A DNA stretch of 64,000 bases from JBBWZH01 sp035544115 (GTDB taxonomy: Bacteria > Actinomycetota > Actinomycetes > Mycobacteriales > CADCTP01): positions 62,001-126,000 of the forward strand of contig OY970235.1 in assembly GCA_963714145.1 (NCBI GenBank), read 5' to 3'. The notes under the pieces were generated by a model that did not search any database, had not been told where the DNA came from, and saw only the letters and a list, made by a program, of their open reading frames with translations. A program made the position numbers and the translations under genes. How positions within the stretch are numbered: position 1 is the stretch's first letter; each line of letters begins with the position of its first letter. Below, piece after piece: positions 1 through 8,326 of the stretch.

Positions 1-1037
1 GCCGGGTCGGCGGCGATCCGGATCTCGCCCGCGCCGTTCGCCCGGCAGAGCGCCTCGACCTGCTCGAACTGCGCGTCCACCTCGGCCGCCGGGCCGTCCA
101 GTTCGACGATCAGCACCGCCCCGGCGCCGGCCGGGTATCCACAGTGGACGGCCGCCTCGGCCGCCTCGATCGCCAGCGCGTCCATCATCTCCACCGCGGC
201 CGGCACCACGCCGGCGCCGATGATCGCCGAGGTGGCCGCGCCGGCCGCGTCGGTGCCCGGGAAGCCGGCCAGCAGCGTGCGGACCGTCTCCGGCAGCCGG
301 ACCAGGCGGACCGTCACCTCGACCGCGATGCCGAGCGTCCCCTCCGAGCCGACGAACGCGCCGAGCAGGTCGTAGCCGGGGGCGTCCGGCGCCCGGCCAC
401 CGAGCCGGAGCAGGTCGCCCTCGGGGGTGACGATCTCGGCGCCGAGCACGTGGTTGGTGGTGAAGCCGTACTTCAGGCAGTGCGCGCCGCCGGAGTTCTC
501 GGCCACGTTCCCGCCGATGGAGCAGATCTGCTGGCTGGACGGGTCCGGCGCGTAGTAGTAGCCGTACGGGGTGGCCGCCGTGGTGACGGCCAGGTTGATC
601 ACGCCCGGCTCCAGCACGGCCCGCTCGTCGTCCGGCGCCACCTCGACGATGTCGCGCAGCCGGGAGGTCACGATCAGCACGCCCTCGGCGTGCGGCAGCG
701 CCCCGCCGGACAGGCCGGTGCCCGAGCCGCGGGCCACGAACGGCACCCCGGCCGCGGCGCAGGCGCGCACCGTCGCCGCGCACTCGGCGCCGGTGCGCGG
801 CAGCACCACCAGGGCCGGGATCACCCGGTACTGGGCCAGCCCGTCGCACTCGTAGGTACGCAGTTCCTGCCGGTCGCTGATCACCTGCGCGGTGCCCAGC
901 TCGGCCCGCAGCCGGGCCGCCAGCCGGGCGATGACCGCGCCGGTCTTATCCACTGTGGACACCACCGGACTGTCTACTGTGGACGCAGCGGAGCCGGCCG
1001 GGACGTTGTCCATTGTGGATGGTGTCGGCGTGGGCAT
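1..1037 (-). CDS. glcD: FAD-linked oxidase, GlcD type (glycolate/D-lactate oxidase), 3' part outside window
   Basis: A FAD-binding oxidoreductase of the glycolate oxidase subunit GlcD / D-lactate dehydrogenase family, expected to oxidise a 2-hydroxy acid such as glycolate to glyoxylate. The reading frame runs off the left edge, so the C-terminal FAD-oxidase part is missing. After about 30 low-complexity residues comes a PCMH-type FAD domain with the pyrophosphate motif ARGSGTGLSGGA and the later SIGGNVAENSGG and GSEGTLGIAVEV motifs. The start is the ATG at 1037; an internal ATG at 1013 is the alternative. The N-terminal segment contains three near-identical palindromic 11-mers (949-959, 973-983, 1009-1019) that encode S-T-V-D-like residues. 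The gene lies 18 nt behind malate synthase, so the pair probably forms an operon for glycolate/glyoxylate use. Confidence 0.88.
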   Translation of the reverse strand, partial: MPTPTPSTMDNVPAGSAASTVDSPVVSTVDKTGAVIARLAARLRAELGTAQVISDRQELRTYECDGLAQYRVIPALVVLPRTGAECAATVRACAAAGVPFVARGSGTGLSGGALPHAEGVLIVTSRLRDIVEVAPDDERAVLEPGVINLAVTTAATPYGYYYAPDPSSQQICSIGGNVAENSGGAHCLKYGFTTNHVLGAEIVTPEGDLLRLGGRAPDAPGYDLLGAFVGSEGTLGIAVEVTVRLVRLPETVRTLLAGFPGTDAAGAATSAIIGAGVVPAAVEMMDALAIEAAEAAVHCGYPAGAGAVLIVELDGPAAEVDAQFEQVEALCRANGAGEIRIAADP

Positions 1038-1055
1038 CCGGGGCCTCCGGTCAGA

Positions 1056-2639
1056 TCAGGGCATCCGCTCGTACGCCGGCAGCGTCAGGAAGTCGGTGAA
1101 GTCGTCGGCCACCGCCACCTCCATGAACAGCGCCCGCGCCTGGTCGAACCGGGCCGGCTCACCGCCGAGCTTGCCGATCTCCTCGGTGGCGATGCGCTCG
1201 ATCAGCTCCCGGGTCACCTGCTGCCCGCTGTCATCGAGGATGACCTGGTTGTGCAGCCATTGCCAGACCTGCGAGCGGGAGATCTCGGCGGTGGCGGCGT
1301 CCTCCATCAGGTTGAAGATCGCCACCGCGCCGGAGCCGCGCAGCCAGCTCTCCAGGTACTGGATGCCGACGCTCACCCCGTTGCGCAGCCCGACCTCGGT
1401 GCGCTGGCCGGGGGTGTGCTTCACGTCCAGCAGTTCCGCGGCGGACACGGCGACCTCGTCCCGGGTCCGGTCCAGCTGGTTGGGCCGGTCGCCGAGGACG
1501 CCGTCGAACACCTCCCGGCAGATCGGGACCAGGTCCGGGTGGGCCACCCAGGAGCCGTCGAAGCCGTCGCCGGCCTCCCGGGTCTTGTCGTCGCGCACCT
1601 TGGCCAGCGCGGTCTCGTTCACCGCGGCGTCCCGCCGGCTCGGGATGAACGCGGCCATCCCGCCGATCGCGTGTGCCCCGCGCCGGTGGCAGGTGCGCAC
1701 CAGCAGTTCGGTGTAGGCGCGCATGAACGGCACCGTCATCGAGACCGAGTTCCGGTCCGGCAGCATGAAGTCGGCGCCCCGGCCGCGGAACTTCTTGATC
1801 ACCGAGAACATGTAGTCCCACCGGCCGGCGTTCAGCCCGGCCGAGTGCTCGCGCAGCTCGTACAGGATCTCGTCCATCTCGAACGCGGCCGGGAACGTCT
1901 CGATCAGCACGGTGGCCCGGATCGTGCCGACCGGCAGGCCCATCCGGTCCTGGGCGAACCGGAACACGTCGTTCCAGAGCCGGGCCTCCAGGTGGCTTTC
2001 CAGCTTGGGCAGGTAGAAGTACGGACCGAGCCCGGCGTCGAGCTGGCGCCGGGCGCAGTGGAAGAAGTACAGGCCGAAGTCGACCAGGCTGCCCGAGGTG
2101 CGCTCGCCCTCGACCAGGATGTGCTTCTCCGGCAGGTGCCAGCCGCGCGGCCGGACCACGATCGTGGCCAGGTCGCCGTCGGCCAGCGCGTACTGCTTGC
2201 CCTCCGGCGAGGCGAACGAGAGCTTGCGGTCGATCGCGTCCCGCAGGTTCAGCTGGCCGCCGATCACGTTCTCCCAGAGCGGGGTGTTCGCGTCCTCGTG
2301 GTCGGCCAGCCAGACCCAGGCGCCGGAGTTCAGCGCGTTGATCGTCATCTTCGCGTCGGTCGGGCCGGTGATCTCCACCCGGCGGTCGACCAGCCCGGGG
2401 GCCGGCGGGGCCACCCGCCAGTCGCCGGCGCGGACGTCCGCCGTCTCAGCCAGGAAGCCGAGCATGCCACCGGCGGCCAGCTCCGCGTCCCGGTCGGCGC
2501 GGCGGGCCAGCAGTTGGCGCCGGCGCGGGTCGAACGTGCGGTGCAGGTCGGCCAGGAACTGCATCGCCTCAGTGGTCAGCACCTCGTCGAACCGGTCCCG
2601 CATCGGCCCGGTCACCCGGACCCCGGTCGCCATGCTCAT
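1056..2639 (-). CDS. aceB: Malate synthase A
   Basis: Malate synthase condenses glyoxylate with acetyl-CoA to malate (glyoxylate shunt and glycolate use). The 527-residue length fits the A isoform. Recognisable blocks are the acceptor region around ITGPTDAKMTINALNSGA, the TIM-barrel stretch VLIETFPAAFEMDEILYELR with acidic metal ligands, GGMAAFIPSRRD, and the C-terminal cap with NLMEDAATAEISRSQ. The start is the ATG at 2639 (M-S-M-A-T-G), with GGAG a few bases upstream; ATG 2633 is possible. The start codon overlaps the stop of a 40-residue upstream ORF as ATGA. Downstream, a GlcD-type oxidase follows after 18 nt, so the two enzymes could make and consume glyoxylate together. Confidence 0.95.
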   Translation of the reverse strand: MSMATGVRVTGPMRDRFDEVLTTEAMQFLADLHRTFDPRRRQLLARRADRDAELAAGGMLGFLAETADVRAGDWRVAPPAPGLVDRRVEITGPTDAKMTINALNSGAWVWLADHEDANTPLWENVIGGQLNLRDAIDRKLSFASPEGKQYALADGDLATIVVRPRGWHLPEKHILVEGERTSGSLVDFGLYFFHCARRQLDAGLGPYFYLPKLESHLEARLWNDVFRFAQDRMGLPVGTIRATVLIETFPAAFEMDEILYELREHSAGLNAGRWDYMFSVIKKFRGRGADFMLPDRNSVSMTVPFMRAYTELLVRTCHRRGAHAIGGMAAFIPSRRDAAVNETALAKVRDDKTREAGDGFDGSWVAHPDLVPICREVFDGVLGDRPNQLDRTRDEVAVSAAELLDVKHTPGQRTEVGLRNGVSVGIQYLESWLRGSGAVAIFNLMEDAATAEISRSQVWQWLHNQVILDDSGQQVTRELIERIATEEIGKLGGEPARFDQARALFMEVAVADDFTDFLTLPAYERMP

Positions 2640-2758
2640 GCCGGCTCCGCCCCAGTGGCCGCGGCAGGCGAAGGCGGCGCCGCATCCTGGCCGGCGTTCG
2701 GACCCGGCACGAGACTCCACGCGCGCTGTGTCCATGATTCGCTCGCAAGCTCGCTCAT
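2636..2758 (-). CDS. 40-residue leader ORF (downstream copy), overlapping the malate synthase start
   Basis: Second copy of the small ORF. Its first 20 residues are identical to the upstream copy (MSELASESWTQRAWSLVPGP), the middle differs, and the last residues (SPAAATGAEPA) are identical again. The frame is kept despite base changes. Its TGA overlaps the malate synthase ATG as ATGA, and an internal GGGGCGGAG lies just before that junction. This arrangement could couple translation of malate synthase to the leader. No product has been shown. Confidence 0.4.
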   Translation of the reverse strand: MSELASESWTQRAWSLVPGPNAGQDAAPPSPAAATGAEPA

Positions 2759-2877
2759 GCCGGCTCCGCCCCAGTGGCCGCGGCAGGCGAAGTGGGCGCC
2801 CCCACCTGGTCGGCGCGCGGACCCGGCACGAGACTCCAAGCGCGCTGTGTCCATGATTCGCTCGCAAGCTCGCTCAT
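2755..2877 (-). CDS. 40-residue leader ORF (upstream copy) in tandem repeat
   Basis: Small ORF beginning MSELASESWTQRAWSLVPGP and ending in TGAEPA. A Shine-Dalgarno-like GAGGAG lies about 9 nt upstream of the ATG at 2877. Its TGA overlaps the ATG of the next small ORF (ATGA). The peptide resembles no family I know. Expression is an inference; the ribosome-binding site, the conserved reading frame and the chained ATGA overlaps favour translation, perhaps as a coupling or attenuating leader for malate synthase. Confidence 0.4.
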   Translation of the reverse strand: MSELASESWTQRAWSLVPGPRADQVGAPTSPAAATGAEPA

Positions 2878-3012
2878 CTGCCCGCTCCTCACCTACGGTC
2901 TCGCCGGTGGGTGCCGCTGGTCCTGATCGTCGCCAGCCTAGGCGCCCCGGGGCGGGCCGGCCGGCCGCCGTTCGCCGGACGGGCCGGTCGGCGCGGCCCG
3001 CGGCCGGGTCGG

Positions 3013-3846
3013 TCAGATGCGCCGGAGTCGGGCATCGGCCAGGCAGTAGACGCCGAAGCAGAGCAGCCCGACCGCGGCCGCGCCGAGCAGCCAGGGCCCG
3101 TACGGCTGGCCGGCCAGCGTGCGCAGCGCCGCGTCCAGGCCGCGCGCCTTGGCCGGCTCGAAGGTGACCGCGGCGGTCACCACCAGCGCCCCGGCCAGCG
3201 CGAACACCAGGCCGCGGGCGACGTAGCCGATCCGGCCCAGCACGACCACCGCGGTCCGGGCGGAGTGGCCCAGCCCGGCCAGGTTCAGCTGCTTGACGAA
3301 GTCGGACCTGACGCCCTGCCAGGTCAGCGCCGCGCCGACCCCGACGATGACCAGGCCGACCACGACCACCAGGAAGCGGCCACCGGTCTGCCCGAGCGCC
3401 TTCGCGGTGACCGTGTCACCGCCGGACCGGGACGAGCTGCCGGTCACCACCTTCACCGCGAGCGCGCCGATGACCAGGTAGATCAGCGCCTTGGCGGCCG
3501 ACTCGACCCGCTTGGCCAGCCGCTTGCGGCCGGACTTCTGCCGGTGCCCCCAGACCGCCTCGGTGCCCTGCCAGATCGCGTAGCCGAACAGGCCGAGCGC
3601 CACCGCCCAGAGCATGATCTTGCCGCCGGGCTGCCCGGCCAGCGCCTGGAACGCGCCCTTCTGGTCGGTTTCCCGGTGCTGGTTGCCGACCGCCAGCTGG
3701 ATGGCCAGGACGCCGATCAGCCCGTAGACCACGCCGCGGGCGGCGATGCCGGCCCGGGCCCAGCGGTCCATCGCCTTGCTGTCACCGGCCCGGCGGGCCG
3801 CCCGGGCGGTGGCCCGGCCGGTCTTCGCGACGTCGAGACCGGTCAT
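3013..3846 (-). CDS. DUF1206 integral membrane protein
   Basis: Multi-pass membrane protein of 277 residues built from three copies of the DUF1206 unit, each with two membrane segments. Repeats begin around RAGIAARGVVYGLIGVLAI, then RVESAAKALIYLVIGALAV, then GRIGYVARGLVFALAGALVV, each followed by a second hydrophobic helix. The N terminus is charged and cytoplasmic in prediction. The molecular role of the family is unknown. The gene is transcribed divergently from the carboxyltransferase gene at 3940 with about 90 bases between, so the two promoters share that gap. An upstream CCGGGAGGAG-type ribosome-binding site supports the ATG at 3846. Confidence 0.9.
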   Translation of the reverse strand: MTGLDVAKTGRATARAARRAGDSKAMDRWARAGIAARGVVYGLIGVLAIQLAVGNQHRETDQKGAFQALAGQPGGKIMLWAVALGLFGYAIWQGTEAVWGHRQKSGRKRLAKRVESAAKALIYLVIGALAVKVVTGSSSRSGGDTVTAKALGQTGGRFLVVVVGLVIVGVGAALTWQGVRSDFVKQLNLAGLGHSARTAVVVLGRIGYVARGLVFALAGALVVTAAVTFEPAKARGLDAALRTLAGQPYGPWLLGAAAVGLLCFGVYCLADARLRRI

Positions 3847-3939
3847 TGTCGGCTCCTCCCGGGGGTTTCAGTGGCTTCCTCCGACCTTCCCCGCCCCGCG
3901 GCCGGCCTAATCGCGCCGGCTGGCGGCAGACTCCACGCT

Positions 3940-5529
3940 GTGTCCACCTGGGAGCCGGAACTGTCCGAACTCGACCGCCGCCGCGAGCTGGCCCAGCGGC
4001 TGGGTGGGGCCGAGCGGGTCGCCCGGCAGCACGCCAGCGGCCGGCTGACCGTTCGGGAGCGGGTGGCCGCGCTGGTCGACCCCGGCTCCTGGCGCGAGCT
4101 CGGCACGCTGACCGCCGCCGCCAGCTACGCCGCCGACGGCACCCTGCTCGACGCGGTGCCGGCGAACACGGTGGTCGGGCAGGGCCGGCTGGCCGGGCGG
4201 CGGGTGGTGGTGGCCGGCGACGACTTCACCGTCCGCGGCGGCGCGGCCGACGCGACCATCCACGAGAAGCAGGTGGCCGCCGAGCGGATGGCGCACGACC
4301 TGCGGGTCCCGATCGTCCGGCTGCTGGACGGCACCGGCGGGGGCGGCAGCGTGAAGAGCCTGGACGACCTGGGCCGGACCTACGTGCCCTGGCTGCCCGG
4401 CTGGGACCTGGTCGTCGCGAACCTGGCCCGGGTGCCGGTGCTGGCCTGCGCGCTCGGGCCGGTGGCCGGGCTGGGCGCGGCCCGGCTGGTCAGCTCACAC
4501 CTGTCGATCGCGGTCCGCGGGCTCAGCCAGGTGTTCGTCGCCGGCCCGGCGGTGGTCGAGGCCGGGATGGGGGAGCGGGTCGACCGCGAGGCGCTCGGCG
4601 GGATGGACGTGGCCGCCCGGGCCGGCACGGTGGAGCTGGTGGTCGACTCCGAGACGGCGGCGCTGGCCGCCGTCCGGACCCTGCTGGGCTACCTGCCGCA
4701 GCACGCCTGGGCGCTGCCGCCGCGCTCGGCCGGCGATGCCGATCTGCCGGGCACCGGCGGCGACGACCCGGGGCGGGTGGCGCCGGCGCTGCGCGACCTG
4801 GTGCCCCGCGACCGCCGCCAGCCGTACGACGTCCGGGCCCTGCTCGCGGCGGTCTTCGACGGCGGCAGCGTCCTCGAGTTGGGCCGGGCCTACGCGCCGG
4901 CCACGGTGACCGCGCTGGCCCGCCTGGACGGCTGGCCGGTCGCGGTGCTGGCGTCCGACCCGCGGGTGTACGGCGGCGGGATGACCGCGGCCGGCGCCGA
5001 CAAGCTGACCCGGTTCGTCGACCTCGCCGGCACCTTCCACCTGCCGGTGGTGCACCTGGTCGACCAGCCCGGGTTCGTGATCGGCAGCGCGGCCGAGCGG
5101 GCCGGCACGATCCGGCACGGCGCCCGCGCGCTGGCCGCGATCTACCAGTCGCTGGTGCCCTGGGCCTCGGTGCTGATCCGGCGCGCCTACGGGGTGGCCG
5201 GCGCGGCGCACCGGCCACACCACCGGCACACCTACCGGATCGCCTGGCCCAGCGGGGACTGGGGCTCGCTGCCGATCGAGGGTGGCCTGGAGGTCGCGTT
5301 CAAGCGGCTGCTGGCCGAGGCCGGCCCGGACGCCGACCGGCAGAAGGCCGAGATCCTGGCCCGGCTGGAGTCGGTCCGGTCCCCGTTCCGCACCGCCGAG
5401 GCGTTCCTGGTCGAGGAGATCGTCGACCCGGCCGACACCCGGCCGCTGCTCTGCGACTGGGTCGCGTCCGCCTACGACCTGCTCGGCACCGAGCCGCCTA
5501 AGCCGGACGGCCCCGCGGCCCGACCATGA
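3940..5529 (+). CDS. Acyl-CoA carboxylase carboxyltransferase (beta) subunit
   Basis: Carboxyltransferase subunit that moves the carboxyl group from biotin to an acyl-CoA (acetyl-, propionyl- or methylcrotonyl-type). About 529 residues, the normal length for actinobacterial beta subunits. It shows both crotonase-like halves: an N-terminal one with RLLDGTGGGGSVKSL and FVAGPAVVEAGMGE, and a C-terminal one with GGGMTAAGADKLTRFVDLA, LVDQPGFVIGSAAE and IRRAYGVAGAA. Start GTG 3940 is chosen because homology begins just after it; no strong Shine-Dalgarno is visible. No biotin carboxylase is adjacent, so the partner must be encoded elsewhere. The final codons form the left arm of a perfect 20-bp hairpin. 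Confidence 0.9.
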   Translation: MSTWEPELSELDRRRELAQRLGGAERVARQHASGRLTVRERVAALVDPGSWRELGTLTAAASYAADGTLLDAVPANTVVGQGRLAGRRVVVAGDDFTVRGGAADATIHEKQVAAERMAHDLRVPIVRLLDGTGGGGSVKSLDDLGRTYVPWLPGWDLVVANLARVPVLACALGPVAGLGAARLVSSHLSIAVRGLSQVFVAGPAVVEAGMGERVDREALGGMDVAARAGTVELVVDSETAALAAVRTLLGYLPQHAWALPPRSAGDADLPGTGGDDPGRVAPALRDLVPRDRRQPYDVRALLAAVFDGGSVLELGRAYAPATVTALARLDGWPVAVLASDPRVYGGGMTAAGADKLTRFVDLAGTFHLPVVHLVDQPGFVIGSAAERAGTIRHGARALAAIYQSLVPWASVLIRRAYGVAGAAHRPHHRHTYRIAWPSGDWGSLPIEGGLEVAFKRLLAEAGPDADRQKAEILARLESVRSPFRTAEAFLVEEIVDPADTRPLLCDWVASAYDLLGTEPPKPDGPAARP

Positions 5530-5552
5530 CCGGTCGGGCCGCGGGGCCGTCC
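5505..5552. terminator. Perfect 20-bp hairpin, bidirectional terminator
   Basis: Inverted repeat with arms 5505-5524 and 5533-5552, perfectly complementary and GC-rich, with an 8-base loop. It covers the last codons of the carboxyltransferase gene and precedes the end of the convergent membrane-protein gene (5557). There is no T tract, as is usual for actinomycete terminators. Confidence 0.75.
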
Positions 5553-5556
5553 GCGG

Positions 5557-7008
5557 TCACAAGCCGTTGGGCCCGTCGAGCAGGCCGGTGCCGGGCTTGC
5601 GCTCCTCGATCAGCCGGTTGTTCGCGTCGTACACCCGGACCAGCTTGGCGTGGTCGGCGCCGGCCAGCATCCCGCCGCCGTCGTGCCACGGGATCGGCAC
5701 CACCGAGTTGTCGGGCTGCACCGCCTCGGCGCGCACCCCGCCGGTGGCGACCACGACCAGCGCCCGGACGTCTGCGCTGACGAACGCGAAGACGTGCCGG
5801 TCCAGCGGGCCGGCCGGCAGGATGCCACCGCCGCGGCCGCCGAAGCCGCCGCCCTTCAGTGCCGCCGCGTCGGAGACGTACCGGGCGCCGCTGTCGAACA
5901 CCACCGACACCAGCACCAGCGGGCGTCCGTTGGGTGCCTTGCCGCCCCAGATCACCTCGGGCCGGCCCAGTTGCACCCCGCGCAGGCCGTACTGGACGGG
6001 ACCGAAGGCCTCCTTGACCAGCGGCCCGTCCACCTGGCCGTGGCCGGCCCTGATCGCCTGCTCGAGCTGGTCGGCCGTTGGCCACGCCGGCTCAGCCGGC
6101 GTGCCGAGCGGCAGGCTGCGCTTCGCCAGCAGCTGACCGTGCCGGCGGACCTCCAGGTCCAGCCCGCTACCCATCCCGCTGGCCTTGATGAACGCGATGC
6201 CGTCCCGCAGCGGAACCGGTCGGCGACCTGCCACCACGTGACCGGCCGAGTCGATCGTCCTGTTGCCGGCCACGGTCAGCTGGCTGTCCGGCGGCACGAC
6301 CGCGATCCCGTACTCGGTGCACTGGAAGGACCGGACATCCAGGTAGACCGGCTGCTCGCCGTAGAACAGCTGCCCCAGCGGCCGGTCGAAGTCGGCTGCC
6401 CCGCCGGTCAGGGCCTCAGTTCCGCCGCCGACGCCGGTCACCGTATCGGCGCTGCGGCCGGCCACCCACTGGTTCGCCGCCCAGGTGTGGCCGGTGTCCG
6501 TCGCGTATACCTCGCCGACGATCAGATCGCCCACCCGCTCGACCAGCTGGACCCGGGTGGTCCTGGGGTCCGGCGGACCGCCCGCGGCGGGATGGCCGGG
6601 CTGGCGCTGGTCGTCCAGCTTGATTCCGAGCCAGCCCTGCATCAGCACCTCGCGCACCAGCGCGGCGTCACCGCCGAGCGAGCCGCGGGCGGTCCGCTGG
6701 TCCGGCAGCTTGGCCCCCCGATCGGGCGCCGGCCGGGGGTTGCCCGGCGGGCAGGTCACCGCCGGCGGGGACGACGTGGCCGGCGTCCGCCCGGTGGCCG
6801 CGTCGCCGCGGGCCGCGTGCAGCCCGACCGGGACGCCGGCCGCCACCACCGCGGCGGCAACCGCCGCGCCCACCGCCGTCCGGTTGCGGTGCCGCCGGTA
6901 CCCGGCGATGACCACGCCGGCCAGGTCAGCCTGCGGTCGGACCTCGTCCGCCCGTTCGGCCAGCATGCCGCGGATATCCCGCTCGGCAGTCGGGTCGTGG
7001 TCAGTCAT
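5557..7008 (-). CDS. Membrane-anchored partner of SigE-type sigma factor (putative anti-sigma-like protein)
   Basis: A 483-residue protein with about 45 cytoplasmic residues, a single membrane segment (around AVGAAVAAAVVAAGVPVGL) and a large extracytoplasmic part. It overlaps the sigma-factor gene by four bases (ATGA), so the two are translationally coupled. That position and topology are typical of sigma-factor regulators, though I see no clear zinc-binding anti-sigma motif (HxxxCxxC). The outer domain is unfamiliar; it contains two well-separated cysteine-bearing segments, PPAVTCPPGNP and VRSFQCTEYG. Role as regulator or sensor is inferred from context. Confidence 0.75.
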   Translation of the reverse strand: MTDHDPTAERDIRGMLAERADEVRPQADLAGVVIAGYRRHRNRTAVGAAVAAAVVAAGVPVGLHAARGDAATGRTPATSSPPAVTCPPGNPRPAPDRGAKLPDQRTARGSLGGDAALVREVLMQGWLGIKLDDQRQPGHPAAGGPPDPRTTRVQLVERVGDLIVGEVYATDTGHTWAANQWVAGRSADTVTGVGGGTEALTGGAADFDRPLGQLFYGEQPVYLDVRSFQCTEYGIAVVPPDSQLTVAGNRTIDSAGHVVAGRRPVPLRDGIAFIKASGMGSGLDLEVRRHGQLLAKRSLPLGTPAEPAWPTADQLEQAIRAGHGQVDGPLVKEAFGPVQYGLRGVQLGRPEVIWGGKAPNGRPLVLVSVVFDSGARYVSDAAALKGGGFGGRGGGILPAGPLDRHVFAFVSADVRALVVVATGGVRAEAVQPDNSVVPIPWHDGGGMLAGADHAKLVRVYDANNRLIEERKPGTGLLDGPNGL

Positions 7009-7556
7009 GCCCGGGCTCCTTTCGCGTCGTGCTTCTCGGTGTCGCCGCCGGCCGTCTCGGGGTCGGGGTCGAGCAGGCCGCGTAACCGCGCCAGGCCACG
7101 TGAGGCCAGGCTCTTGACCGTGCCGACCGAGCAGTCCAGGAGTTCCGCGGTGGCCGTCTCGGAGAGGTCCTCCCAGTACCGCAGCACGACCACGGCCCGG
7201 GTCCGCGGCGGCAACTCGCGCAGCGCCCGCCACATCCGGTCCCGGTCGGCCAGGCCGCTGCTGGCGTCCTCGACCGTCCCGGCCACCGAGTCGTGGTACG
7301 CCGGGATCGACACCGGCTCCAACTGCCGGCGGCGCCACCAGGAGACCCGCTGGTTGAACAGGATCCGGCGGACGTACGCCTCGGGGTCGCCGGCCGTGGA
7401 CACCCGCCCCCAGTGCCGGTACGCCTTCAGCAACGCGGTCTGCAGCAGATCCTCGGCCAGCCCGTGATCGCCGGTCAGCAGGTAGGCGGCGCTGAGCAGC
7501 CGCTGGCTGCGGGCCGCCACGAAGTTCCGGAAGTCCGCACCGACATCGTCCTTCAT
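7005..7556 (-). CDS. ECF sigma factor, SigE family
   Basis: RNA polymerase sigma factor of 183 residues with region 2 (ARSQRLLSAAYLLTGDHGLAEDLLQTALLKAYRHW), the region 2.4 stretch AYVRRILFNQRVSWWRR, and region 4 (LPPRTRAVVVLRYWEDLSETATAELLDCSVGTVKS). It matches the SigE family common in Streptomyces and Micromonosporaceae. A strong GAGGAGGGTGG ribosome-binding site precedes the ATG at 7556. Its membrane-bound partner follows with an ATGA overlap. The target promoters and stimulus cannot be read from the sequence. Confidence 0.92.
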   Translation of the reverse strand: MKDDVGADFRNFVAARSQRLLSAAYLLTGDHGLAEDLLQTALLKAYRHWGRVSTAGDPEAYVRRILFNQRVSWWRRRQLEPVSIPAYHDSVAGTVEDASSGLADRDRMWRALRELPPRTRAVVVLRYWEDLSETATAELLDCSVGTVKSLASRGLARLRGLLDPDPETAGGDTEKHDAKGARA

Positions 7557-7633
7557 CCACCCTCCTCAACCCGTCGGCGTCAACACGCCGGCAGGCAGCC
7601 GCCAGGTTGACTGGCCGTCTCGACCAGCCGGGA

Positions 7634-7760
7634 GGCTTGGCCGGGCGGGGCGGCTCGACCGGCGGGGCGGCTTGGCCGGGCGGGGCGGCCTGGCCGGGCG
7701 GGCGGCTTGGCCGGCGGGGCGGCTTGGCCGGGCGGGGCGGCTTGGCCGGCCGGGAGGGCG
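7634..7760. repeat. GC-rich 17-18-bp minisatellite
   Basis: About seven degenerate copies of CGGCTTGGCCGGGCGGGG in the gap between the sigma-factor gene and the deaminase gene. A related 18-bp unit containing GCCGGGCGGGG is found in coding sequence at 28580-28862. No function is evident. Confidence 0.85.
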
Positions 7761-7795
7761 GATCGACGGTCGGTCGGCGCGGCCGAAGGCCCGGC

Positions 7796-8245
7796 TCAGT
7801 CGCTGCCGATGTCCTCCAGCCAGACGTCCGGGTGGGCCCGGATGAAGTCGGCCATCAGGGCGCGGCAGTCGGGGTCGTCGAGGACGGTGACGTCGACGCC
7901 GGCGGCGGCGAGCCACCCGTGCTGGCCGGGGAAGGTCTCGGCCTCACCGACCACCAGCCGGCCGATGCCGAACTGCCGGACCAGCCCGCTGCAGTACCAG
8001 CACGGGGACAGCGTGGTCACCATCGTGGTGCCGCGGTAGCTGGACTGCCGGCCGGCGGCCCGGAAGGCGGCAGTCTCGGCGTGCATGGCCGGGTCGCCGT
8101 CCTGCACCCTGCGGTTGCGGCCCCGGCCGAGCAGTGTCCCGTCCGGGCCGAACAGCGCGGCGCCGATCGGCACCCCGCCCTCGGCCGCCCCGGCCCGCGC
8201 CTCCGCCAGCGCGACAGCCAACATCCGCCCCGGATCGATCGTCAC
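7796..8245 (-). CDS. Cytosine deaminase (yeast FCY1-like), zinc-dependent
   Basis: Cytidine/deoxycytidylate deaminase-fold enzyme of 149 residues. The zinc site is visible as HAET (His ligand plus proton-shuttling Glu) and SPCWYC (two Cys ligands). Around these it follows yeast cytosine deaminase closely: an N-terminal EGGVPIGAALF, GRGRNRRVQ, TTMVTTLSPC, GRLVVGEAETF and a C-terminal VWLEDIG. It is therefore expected to convert cytosine to uracil for pyrimidine salvage. GTG 8245 is used as start because it gives the family's usual length. It stands alone between a minisatellite and a toxin-antitoxin module. Confidence 0.88.
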   Translation of the reverse strand: MTIDPGRMLAVALAEARAGAAEGGVPIGAALFGPDGTLLGRGRNRRVQDGDPAMHAETAAFRAAGRQSSYRGTTMVTTLSPCWYCSGLVRQFGIGRLVVGEAETFPGQHGWLAAAGVDVTVLDDPDCRALMADFIRAHPDVWLEDIGSD

Positions 8246-8326
8246 AGCGACGATCCTCCCAGGCCGGCCACACCGCTTGCCGGAACCGTCCGATCGAGGC
8301 TACGGCCCCGTCCAGCATCGATCTGA

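Larger units (their letters stand above)
2634..2877. repeat. Two tandem 119-bp units upstream of malate synthase
   Basis: Two head-to-tail units of exactly 119 bp (2634-2752 and 2753-2871), followed by the first six bases of a third (2872-2877). The outer parts are nearly identical. The two copies differ mainly in the central 30 bases (about 2680-2710 versus 2799-2829). On the minus strand each unit boundary reads ATGAGC, and the last boundary is the malate synthase start codon. A related fragment occurs at the start of the 2OG oxygenase gene (10981-11041) and a shorter one at 3929-3948, so this is a dispersed element of the genome. Confidence 0.9.

Noticed and set aside
144..3167. Very long plus-strand reading frame (over 1,000 codons) across malate synthase
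   Set aside because: It is antisense to glcD and aceB, has Arg/Gly/Ala/Pro-biased composition and no recognisable domain; a typical high-GC shadow frame.
7634..7760. CRISPR or small-RNA gene in the repeat-rich gap
   Set aside because: Short degenerate 17-18-bp tandem units without spacers, promoter or hairpin pattern.
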